From the NCBI GenBank assembly GCA_965197795.1, contig OZ240228.1:868001-932000 (forward strand): a DNA stretch of 64,000 nucleotides, in the 5' to 3' direction. Position 1 is the first letter of the stretch. Each line of letters opens with the position of its first letter. Both the position numbers and the translations under genes were made by a program. Below the pieces are notes generated by a model, which had not been told where the DNA came from, made no database searches, and worked only from the letters and a program-made list of their open reading frames with translations. Below, in pieces: positions 27,448 through 35,291 of the stretch. Source of the stretch: WHTK01 sp965197795. Lineage in GTDB: Bacteria > Chloroflexota > Dehalococcoidia > DSTF01 > WHTK01.

Positions 27448-27547
27448 AGGAGATCGACCCGCGGCTGGCCGAATAGCCCCAGACCGGCGGGGCGGAGCTG
27501 TCGTCGGCACCAAGGCCCGCACCTCCCCCGCCCGTGGCCGTCTGCAG

Positions 27548-28018
27548 CTAGTCTCGTATGTTCTGGGTCAGGTAGTGCTCGATGCCGACTTGCTTAATCG
27601 TCTCCATCTGAGTCTCGAACCAGTCGAGATGCTGCTCCTCGTCTCGAACCATATCTTCGAGTAGCTCCCGCGTCCCGACATCGCCAACGCGCTGGCAGTG
27701 GGCGACAGCCTCCCTGAGCGTCTCCAGCGCAGCCACCTCGATATCGAGGTCGACCTGCAAGTCCTCATGGACGCTCTGGCCGATCTTGACTTGGCCGAAG
27801 CCCTGAACGTTCGGCAGGCCATCCAGGAAAAGGATCTGGCGCATGAGCTTCTGGGCGTCCCGCATCTCATCCATACTCAGGTCGTTCAATCTCTCGGCGA
27901 CTCGCTGGAAGCCCCAGTTGCGCACGGTTTCGGCTTGGACGAAGTACTGGTGGATCGCGGTCAATTCATTCGTCAAGACCGCATTGAGCCTGTCGATTAC
28001 GCCTTCTTTGGCTTGCAT
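27548..28018 (-). CDS. bfr: Bacterioferritin
   Basis: A 156-residue protein from MQAKEGVIDRLNAVLTNELTAIHQYFVQA. The ferritin-like four-helix core is complete. Ligands correspond to E18 (TNELTA), E51 and heme Met52 (DEMRD), E94 (DIEVAALETL), E127 and H130 (RDEEQHLDW). The usual His54 is Asp here (DEMRDAQ rather than DEMKHAD), so the ferroxidase centre is altered. The start was chosen because AGGAGA lies 7 bases upstream; the frame is open further but has no similarity. It stores iron and sits near the heme-uptake genes, on the opposite strand. Confidence 0.9.
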   Translation of the reverse strand: MQAKEGVIDRLNAVLTNELTAIHQYFVQAETVRNWGFQRVAERLNDLSMDEMRDAQKLMRQILFLDGLPNVQGFGQVKIGQSVHEDLQVDLDIEVAALETLREAVAHCQRVGDVGTRELLEDMVRDEEQHLDWFETQMETIKQVGIEHYLTQNIRD

Positions 28019-28150
28019 TAGAGTCTCCTGTGAGGACTTGTGGTCTTGGGATGGGGGCGTTGTTACTGCTCCGACGGCGTCGGCCGCTTCGAATCCGGGT
28101 GAGACCCTTAACAACTCCTACTGAAATATACCACGGCTCGTGAAGTACGT

Positions 28151-28866
28151 ATGCGTACCTACCTGGGAGAACGCCTTGAGGGAGACAACGTATTTAGGAG
28201 CAGAGTCGTTAGGGCTATTGGGGCACCAACCGTCGTAGCCGATATCGCAGGTGTTTCGATCCTAGCGCTCTGGTGGGAGCTGTTGCTCGTACCTGTCCTG
28301 TCTGTCCTCGCAATTGCAGTGTATGCGAATCGCAACACTGGCTTGACAGTCGTCTCCAGTGCTCTCCTGATGGCGTATGCGATAGGACTGATATCGGGGG
28401 TCATCGTTGACTTGGTTAATGATCCGGGAACTTGGCGAGTTCCAATACAAGCTAGCCTATCCGGGCGGCCAGAGACGCCAAGGCACGGACGGAGAAAGCA
28501 GAGAAAGCCAGAGCCGAAGCTGAGGCTAAGGCCGAGCGAGTGGCGTTGGAGCGGGCCAGGGCAGAGCGAGAGGCCGCCGAGCGAGAGGCCGAGGCGAAAC
28601 GAGCGATTGCGGAGATGGCGGAGCAAGAAGCCGCGAAGAAAGCCAGGGCTGAGCAGGACATGATTGACAAGGCGCAGCGAGAGCGTGAAGCAGCAACCAG
28701 GGCCGAGCAAGAGGCGTTGGGATGCTGCGTTGAGCGGCGCTGGATGGAGCTTCATGAGTGGCTGGTAACAACCGAACCAACCGGCGACTTCAATTACGTC
28801 CTGAGGGTCAACTACAGTCCTCAAATGGGCAGAGGGCCAGAGCTTCGTACTGCGCGAAGGGGATAA
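28151..28866 (+). pseudogene. Membrane protein with Ala/Glu/Arg coiled coil, frameshifted
   Basis: The first frame has two membrane segments (VVADIAGVSILALWWELLLVPVLSVLAIAVYA and VVSSALLMAYAIGLISGVIVDLV). Near 28462 the frame must shift to continue RAARDAKARTEKAEKARAEAEAKAERVALERARAER, a long charged coiled coil that ends at 28866. The second frame is strongly biased to coiled-coil residues over 120 codons, so it is real coding sequence. A single indel, either real or a sequence error, splits the gene. Function unknown. Confidence 0.5.
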
Positions 28867-28890
28867 AGTTCCGTTAGAAGGGGAAGGTAG

Positions 28891-29376
28891 ATGGGCTTCC
28901 TAGGACGCCTATTCGGGTCCAGCTCTGAGGACAAGTACATTACCGCCATCGACGCTGCGTCTTTGGGTGGTACGGGCCGAAGGCGCAAGCTAGAGGTCGT
29001 GGGCGGGTACTACCATGAGGCCGAATTGATCAAGATCGTCGGCAACAAAACGCACGAATCTGTCAACATCGAAACAACTGCTGCATTCGTGCCTGACCCG
29101 AAGAATCGACACGACCGGAACGCAGTCGAGGTGCGAATTGACGGCAGACTCGTCGGCTACCTAAATCGCAAACAAGCAGTCGGTTATCATCGATTAATGG
29201 CCGACGCAGGTTATCCTGATCGAGCATTGGCAAACGTTGAGGCGCGAATCTTCGGGGGGCGAATCGGAGAAGACGGCGACGAATCATCCTACGGCGTTGC
29301 ATTGTACCTGCCTGAAAGCTTAGCGAAGGTCATCGGTTACGGGGTCGACCCTCGGCAATCGGGACACGACGATTGA
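28891..29376 (+). CDS. HIRAN domain protein
   Basis: A 161-residue protein. After a short N-terminus the HIRAN-like domain runs from about residue 30: EVVGGYYHEAELIKIVG, TAAFVPDPKNRHDRNAVEVRIDGRLVGYLNRKQAVGYHRL. HIRAN domains bind DNA ends or unusual DNA structures. The gene begins 24 bases after the split membrane/coiled-coil gene with GAAGGGGAAGG as ribosome site, so the two may be co-transcribed. No enzymatic domain is fused to it. Confidence 0.7.
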   Translation: MGFLGRLFGSSSEDKYITAIDAASLGGTGRRRKLEVVGGYYHEAELIKIVGNKTHESVNIETTAAFVPDPKNRHDRNAVEVRIDGRLVGYLNRKQAVGYHRLMADAGYPDRALANVEARIFGGRIGEDGDESSYGVALYLPESLAKVIGYGVDPRQSGHDD

Positions 29377-29569
29377 CTCGAGTCGTAAAAGCGGACCGGT
29401 GGCCTCTGCCAGAACTGGCGGAGGGGTCGCCGGCGGCATCAGGCCAGGTGTCCGGCCAGGGACGGGGCCAATGTTGTTGGTTGGCCCAGACCTTGCGCCA
29501 TTGGTCGAGAGTGGGCCCATCATAGCCTGGCAGGGCAGTTATCCTGGCGACACCCGTCCGGCCGCTGGC

Positions 29570-29672
29570 TTCCTAGCATAGGAAACCGCGAACGTCACGT
29601 GGAGAGGGAGGCCAGCAGCCGGAGCGTCGTTTATCAACGATGAACATTCATGCCGATGTTCGTCCAGTGGTA
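29570..29672 (+). repeat. Dispersed repeat R, copy 4 (type A left arm only)
   Basis: Matches 3046-3150 (TTTATCAACGATGAAC and flanks) up to the core CCGATGTTCGTCCAGTGGT, then stops matching. The recombinase gene's last codons lie in this core. Confidence 0.75.
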
Positions 29673-31014
29673 GCTAAGTCGCTGGCGACAGACGGCTCGT
29701 AAGCTGGTATAGAGCCGCTGATATGAACGTCCGATCCCGACGCCAGAATGTGGGCGTCAACGGCGTTAAGTAGCAAGCTCAGCTGGTCACCCTCAGCCTT
29801 GGCCAACCATTCTTGAATCCGTTGCAGGACTTTGGGCAGATTCCGCTTCACATGCTCGATGTCGAGTCTTGGCGAGATCGCTGACTCAAGTCGGCAACGT
29901 TCCCCTTCTAATGCTAGCCGGTGCCGGCCGAGCTCGCTTCGTTGTTCTTCAAGCATTTCCTGTGGGAGTTCACCGTCAGTAAATAGTTTCACCAGGCGGC
30001 GCTGCTTTGCCTCGACGTCTTTCAGAGATCCCATCACCGTTGTCAGTTCATCAGTTGGAGAGGCCGCGTCTGCCAAGCGTTGGGCTTCGGCGAGGATGCG
30101 CGCTGGATTGCTTAGGACGTCACCGAGGGCGTCGCGGATGCCTGATTCGAGAGCATCGGAGCGAGTATATTTTGACGGGCAGGTCGAGTCGGAACTCCCG
30201 ACGTACCGGCTCCGGCACCTGTAGTAAGCATAGCGTCCCTTCATCAGGGCTTGGCCAACCATCGGTGCTCCGCAAGCTCCACAGCGGAGTCTGCCGGTGA
30301 GAGGATACGCGCGGGACGGCCGTGTTCGATTACGTCGCTCTGCGTCGTTCAGAATGGCACCGACCTTTGCAAACAGCTCTGAGGAAACAATCGGCGGTGT
30401 AGCTCCCTTGACCTCAATGCACTCGTCCCGATCGCGCTCCGAAACACGAACCTTCCACCGCCCGAATGGACTGTCCCTGTACTTCTCGGCCTTCGTCCGC
30501 CGGTAGACCGAGCGACCCGTATAGGTCTCATTAATGAGGATTCGACGGATTGTCAGCGGATACCACATTCCTCCGCCGAATGACGGAACGTTGCGGCCAT
30601 TTAAGCGGCTTGCGATGCCGTGGCAACTGTTCCCGCTGGCAAATATCTCGAAGGCTTCGCGAACAATTGCGGCCTCCCGTGGATCCACGCGACGAGTCCC
30701 GCTTTCGACGACATATCTGTGCCGTATATACCACGCCCAGTTGCCTGAGGTAGCTTCCCGCTCCGCGCCCGTTGCGCCTTGCCGCGTTGTGTCCGCTCGA
30801 CAATCTTTTCTCTTTCAACCTCGGCAACGAAAGCCCGCGCTGCGAGAATGAAGCGTCCGACTACCGTGTCCGCGAACTTCTCGGTGACGAACTCTAGCCG
30901 TACGCTGAACTGATGCGCATCGTCGAAGAGAACGCCGATGTGATTCTGATTGCGGGAAAGACGGTCTGCGTCTATTAAGGCGTTGCCCACGGAGAGTTGC
31001 TCCGTCGAGACCAC
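29648..31014 (-). pseudogene. Large serine recombinase, 5' end replaced and one frameshift
   Basis: The catalytic domain's second half (DADRLSRNQNHIGVLFDDA, EKFADTVVGRFILAARAFVAEVEREKIVERTQRGK) is followed by the Recombinase domain (VDPREAAIVREAFEIFASGNSCHGIASRLN), zinc ribbon (RCGACGAPM...C) and coiled coil, ending TTGRTSA inside repeat R. The two halves are in different frames, joined by one missing base near 30722. The first 60 residues with the active-site Ser are absent; the present N-terminus reads antisense through a piece of the AhpD-like gene. Not functional as it stands. Confidence 0.7.
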
Positions 31015-31219
31015 CGAAGGTCATGGACCACGCGAACTTAATCCTCGCGAGCATCATTTCCGGAATGAGGCTGAAAACCCTCAGGATCCCTGGAGATCTT
31101 GCGCGGTCCTCCCACATCTGGACCAGCGGCCCTTCGTCATGAGGGCCAATTGGCCCTACGACATCAGGCGGGAAGGCTTGAACTGCCTCTTCTCGTGAAA
31201 GTTCTCTTATCCAAGCCAT
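30968..31219 (-). pseudogene. AhpD-like gene, N-terminal fragment with inverted junction
   Basis: MAWIRELSREEAVQAFPPDVVGPIG through MMLARIKFAWSMTFGG matches residues 1-60 or so of the three longer AhpD-like genes and ends at about 31011. Directly next to it, 30968-31005 matches the region around the TGA of those genes (38 bases, 2 differences) but in the opposite orientation. The breakpoint therefore joins two pieces of the same gene head to head, and the recombinase frame reads through it. Confidence 0.6.
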
Positions 31220-31443
31220 GACTTCTCCTACACTAGCTCGACGAGACCACGTGTTGGCTCGCAACCGGCCGAGCTTCCTATCCCAGGCGTTCGATGCTCA
31301 TCCCGTGCTCGATGTTGAGCATAGGTTGCATGAGGGGCGTTCATTTGCCTGGGCAACTCTGCCGTAGCTCGGGGAGCCTGAATGAGGCTTGTCTAAGGCC
31401 AGCGTCCATCCGGCATCCTTTCATTTGATGACTTGAGGTCAGA

Positions 31444-32631
31444 TCAGCGAGCCAACACTCCTAGCGCTTGACTAGCACGGAGCGCGTGATTGTCATAGGC
31501 AGTGAGGGCAGCCGCCGCGAGGATATCGCGATCGGACAGCCCGATGCTACGCAGTTCGCCTAGCTCTTCCTCTGTTATCGTCGCCTGGGCGACTGTTCCA
31601 GCGTGAGCGAACCCAAGGAGTGCCATTTCCTTCGCATCCAAGGGCGCTCCTGGCCAGTTCGCGACGACTTTCTCGGCCAGCTCCGGCTCAAGTTCACCTC
31701 GCAACGCGGCGACCTGGTGGTCCAGGCCAAGTAATCCAGCAATACAAACGCTGATCAGACTCTGCCAGCGTGACGGCAGGTTGGACTCGATCGCCTGGCG
31801 CATCGCTGCGTGACCAGCGGCAACCGAAGGCCGCGCTTGCAGGACGGCCAAAAGATCGGTACCTGGTATTGTCGAGAGGAAACTTGCGCTGCCCCCCGCT
31901 TCCGATTCAACGACTTCTGACTCACGCGAGGAGGTGCTCGCCGGGCTTTTCCGGGGAGCTTGCGACGCTTTTCGCTTGGCGACGATGTCCTCGAAGGCGT
32001 TGGTGAGGTAGGCAGACTCATCGGAGCCTTGCCGCCCCGCCATCTCTTCCACCTCCACACCCAGCATGTCCTCTACACCCAGCATGTCGGCGGACCGCGT
32101 CACAAGGTTCCAGTAGCAGATTGCCAGGATGGCGGCAAGTATCTGGTCCTCGTCCAAGCCGGCTTCGCGAAGGGGTTCGAGATCGTCGCGGCCAATCAGA
32201 ATCGGGGTCTGAGTGAGCCGCTCGGCAAGCTCCAAAACTGCGAACTCCTGCTCGTTGAGAGCGGCGCTGCGCCATTCGGTCGCAACCTTAATAACTTCCT
32301 CTTCGGATGTGTCACCATCGCGACGGAGAAACTCTCCGTGGCCTACGCCTCAATAGGCGCATCCGAGAAGGCCGGAAACCTGAGTCGCAATCAATTCCTC
32401 CATGCGTCGACCGAGGCCCGAACCGCCTCTCGTTATGGACGGCCCCAACTTCATCTGCGCGAGCATCAACTCCGGAATCAGGCTGAAGACCGTGAGGATC
32501 CCTGGAGGTCTTGCGCCGTCCTCCCACATCTGGACCAGCGGCCCTTCGTCATGAGGGCCAATTGGCCCTACGACATCAGGCGGGAAGGCTTGAACTGCCT
32601 CTTCTCGTGTAAGTTCTCTTATCCAGGCCAT
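31444..32631 (-). CDS. AhpD/CMD-like selenoprotein, copy 1 (TGA = Sec94)
   Basis: Read through one TGA (32350-32352) the gene gives 395 residues with two AhpD/carboxymuconolactone-decarboxylase-type helical domains. Domain 1 has GLLGCAY-U-GVGHGEFLR, which is the CxxC-xxx-H active site of AhpD with the second Cys replaced by TGA. Domain 2 (RWQSLISVCIAGLLGLDHQ) has lost the motif. The sequence after the TGA stays in frame and conserved to 31444. A hairpin lies at +10 to +28. A six-residue duplication (DMLGVEDMLGVE) and longer linker distinguish it from copies 2 and 3. It is probably a thiol/selenol peroxidase-like reductase. Unless Sec is inserted, translation gives a 93-residue stub. Confidence 0.75.
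32322..32340 (-). promoter_or_regulatory. SECIS-like hairpin, AhpD-like copy 1
   Basis: ACGGAG-AGTTT-CTCCGT, 6-bp stem with GU in the loop, loop starting 17 bases after the TGA. The outermost pair present in copies 2 and 3 is C-C here. Confidence 0.65.
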
Positions 32632-32901
32632 GACTGCTCCTACACTAGCTCGACGAGACCACGTGTTGGCTCAAGACCGGCCGACCTTCTTATCCCAGCG
32701 TTCGATGCTCATTCTAGGCTCGACCTTGAGGTTAGGTTGGGCATGCCGGAATGTCAATGGATTCGAACGAAACTTGGCCTTCTCTTCTATTTTTTTGGTA
32801 TCTAGAACTAGGACGTGGCATTAATGATTGGATTATTGATAATTAGTTGCAATTCCAATTCTATACTCCATGCATCGTCAAACTCATTCAAGGGACAGTA
32901 A

Positions 32902-33605
32902 TTGCAGAATAGCTACTGGTTTACGAGTCGGCGGATCGGACGTCGCGGCACCCTGATCGGCGCCGGAGGAGTTGCTGCAGCCGCCGTTTTCCTGGCCGCG
33001 TGTGACAGTGATGACGATGAGGATGCCGCTACTGGTAGCAGAACGGGTGGCGGCACAACGGGAGTTCGCTACTGCTGGAGCCGGCCACCTACGAACTTGA
33101 GGGGGCGCTGGCTGAATCCTGGGAGGTCGGCCCAGGTGGCCTGACGCTGACGTTCAAGCTGCGTAAAGGCGTCAAGTGGCGCCCCGTCGATCCGGTCAAT
33201 GGACGCGACTTCGATTCCTCGGATGTTGTGGTGGCTTTGAATCGTCACGCCGCAACGGGTCTGGTGCGCTCGTTCCTCTGGAACTCCGCCGGTGTGGGAG
33301 GTCCCATGCTCGCGCCGACAGCGCCGGACGCCAGCACGGTCGTCGTCCAGTTGACCGACCCGGTGGCGTATCAGATCAACTTCTTCGCGCCTCTTGGCGG
33401 ATTCACCGTGACGACGACCATCACGCCGCGTGAGGCAGACGATACGCTTGACCTTAGACAACAGATGGTTGGCACGGGCCCATTTCTCCTCTCGAGGCAC
33501 GAGCCCTCGGTGACATTCGAGCACAAGCGCAACCCTGAGTACTGGGACCCGGACGCCGCGCTAGTGGACGAAATTCAGCTGCCGATCATGGTGTGGCCTC
33601 TTTGA
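32902..33605 (+). pseudogene. Peptide-type ABC substrate-binding lipoprotein, decayed
   Basis: Starts at TTG with WFTSRRIGRRGTLIGAGGVAAAAVFLAAC, the same signal and lipobox as the intact homologue at 35292. After a deletion it jumps to LAESWEVGPGGLTLTFKLRKGVKWRPVDPVNGRDFDSSDVVVAL in another frame. It ends at VDEIQLPIMVWPL, about one third of the normal length. Internal deletions and a frameshift make it non-functional. Confidence 0.75.
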
Positions 33606-33665
33606 GATTTTGCGGCCGCGGTAGACGCCTTGTCGCAGGCGAGACAAAGATGAGTGGTTTAAAGA

Positions 33666-34400
33666 CTAGGTAACTAACAGGGTTTGACTATAGCCAGGGT
33701 AATCCGAGGCTCGGGCCGCTGCTTCTTTCAGAGGTTGCACCAAAGGATCGAGTCCGTCAAATCCTTGAATGGTGAGGCCGATAGCAGCGCTGGCATGGCC
33801 AGACGAATCCAGAATGGGAACAGCTATTCCGGTTCCCGTGCCCTCATGACGTTGCCACGCCACCCCTTCACGCCGTGCCAGATCCAGGAGCGCATGATAG
33901 TCAGCCGGGTCCGAGTCCTGTTCATCTATCGCAGCGATAAGGTCTCTTTGCACGTTCGGTGCGGAAAAGGCGGCGATGACAGTGCCGCTAGCAGTCCGCC
34001 ACCACCACCTTCTAAGTGCAACCGGAAAATTTAGTACATCGCCGTCGTGGAGTTCCGCCCCCTCGATGGCCAATACAGAGGCGTCTTCTCGTACAGCGTA
34101 CCAAACTCGATGGCCGATGGTCGCGAGTCGAGACATCTCGCGTCGAGTCGTGACGGAAGGTCCGACGATCGATACTGCTTTGACGCCCCATTCGTACGAC
34201 TTTAGTGAGAGACGATAGCGCTTTGCTCCCGTTCGTACGGCAATGCCTGTTTCAACCATCGACTCGAACAGCCGCAAAGCTGCGGGACGACTGATTTCCA
34301 TCGTTTCGGCGAGCTCTTCCAAACTCATGCCCTCGCCCTGGGAGCTCGAGAGCACATCGAGAGCTCGACTCACGCGGACGATGGAGACGGATTGAGCCAT
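33666..34400 (-). CDS. IclR family transcriptional regulator
   Basis: A 244-residue IclR protein. The N-terminal winged helix reads VSRALDVLSSSQGEGMSLEELAETMEISRPAALRLFESMVETGIAVR. The effector domain contains RREMSRLATIGHRVWYAVRE, a Trp-rich RRWWWRTASGTVIAAFS and AVPILDSSGHASAAIGLTI. It probably controls a catabolic or transport gene nearby; the peptide-type binding protein at 35292 and its decayed copy flank it. The intergenic region upstream (34420-34530) is AT-rich and may hold its operator. Confidence 0.85.
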   Translation of the reverse strand: MAQSVSIVRVSRALDVLSSSQGEGMSLEELAETMEISRPAALRLFESMVETGIAVRTGAKRYRLSLKSYEWGVKAVSIVGPSVTTRREMSRLATIGHRVWYAVREDASVLAIEGAELHDGDVLNFPVALRRWWWRTASGTVIAAFSAPNVQRDLIAAIDEQDSDPADYHALLDLARREGVAWQRHEGTGTGIAVPILDSSGHASAAIGLTIQGFDGLDPLVQPLKEAAARASDYPGYSQTLLVT

Positions 34401-34505
34401 TTCTTCACCTCGCCTCCATTCTAGGGATTTTGAGTCTAAAGAGGATGGAAACGAATCATCAACAAATTCTACTCGATAATTACCACTAATCGATTGATTC
34501 TAGGC

Positions 34506-34823
34506 TCAATTTTGATCAAGTTGGTCTAAATTTTGAGATTTAAGGCTACTCTTCGCAACTGGCCCAAATTCGTTCAATCGCGATTCCGCATTCTTCGGAG
34601 CGTCTCGCTGAAATGCCTCGACGGGCTCCTCATCGGCGGGGATCCAAGTAACCTTGTCCAGGTCGACGCCATACTCAGTTGCCAGAACGCCCCGAGCCCA
34701 TACACTTGTGTCACGGTGTAAGCTTGAACCGCTACCTTCTTCCCCTCGAAATCTCGTGGACCCTTGATGTTGGCTTTCTTGTTGTACTGTGGGGCCCCAA
34801 AACTCCATCAGGCAGCTTTCCAC
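34506..34823 (-). pseudogene. NMT1/dihydroxyphthalate-decarboxylase-like binding protein fragment
   Basis: IKGPRDFEGKKVAVQAYTVT in one frame and SVWARGVLATEYGVDLDKVTWIPADEEPVEAF in the next match the core of substrate-binding proteins related to 4,5-dihydroxyphthalate decarboxylase. Both ends are missing. It overlaps a transposase stump at 34808. Confidence 0.5.
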
Positions 34824-35043
34824 TCGTATTCATGATGTAATCTGCCCAGGACTGATGGGAGATCACGCGCCCTCCGTCCGGCAGCCTGACCAGCCTCGGT
34901 CCAGACAGCGGCGTGCGAAGTCCCAACGCTCGGTGCGGTCGCGCGCGGTTGTAGTGGCCAACGTACTCGCGAGGGAGCCGCCTTAGGTGCCCTTCGTTGG
35001 TCACGTTCATGCTGGCGCGATCGCTTGCGGGCCCCTCGAGCAT
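34808..35043 (-). pseudogene. Transposase (integrase core) C-terminal fragment
   Basis: NEGHLRRLPREYVGHYNRARPHRALGLRTPLSGPRLVRLPDGGRVISHQ is the end of an integrase-core transposase (YVxHYNxxRPHxxL). One more frameshift restores LGRLHHEYEWKAA and a stop at 34808. The catalytic DDE part is missing. Confidence 0.65.
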
Positions 35044-35291
35044 CCGCTATCTGAAATTCACAATCAAAACTAGGTTCGATATGCCGGAATGACAATGGAA
35101 GTGAGGAAAAACGAGAAGTGGGAAAAGAAAAATGCTTTCGCTTGTGAAGATCTTGCGTTAGTGCGCCAACTATTGACATTCATGGGGCACTAACTAGACT
35201 CATCACATTGATATTGACTCCTCTAGGGATTGGGGGGGCGATATGGGGCCAGGCTCAGGTCAGCTCCGCGACGATTTAGTAGGAGAGGGTA

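Larger units (their letters stand above)
26740..27450 (+). mobile_element. IS3-family insertion sequence, truncated at its right side
   Basis: The left end begins TGACCTGCCCCCCGAAAACC, a typical IS3-family terminal sequence, followed by orfA and the first half of orfB. The rest of orfB with the DDE core and the right terminal repeat are missing. Confidence 0.7.

Noticed and set aside
32018..32275. Frames within the AhpD-like genes rich in Arg (MAQRRSQRAG)
   Set aside because: Out-of-frame shadows repeated in all copies only because the DNA is duplicated.
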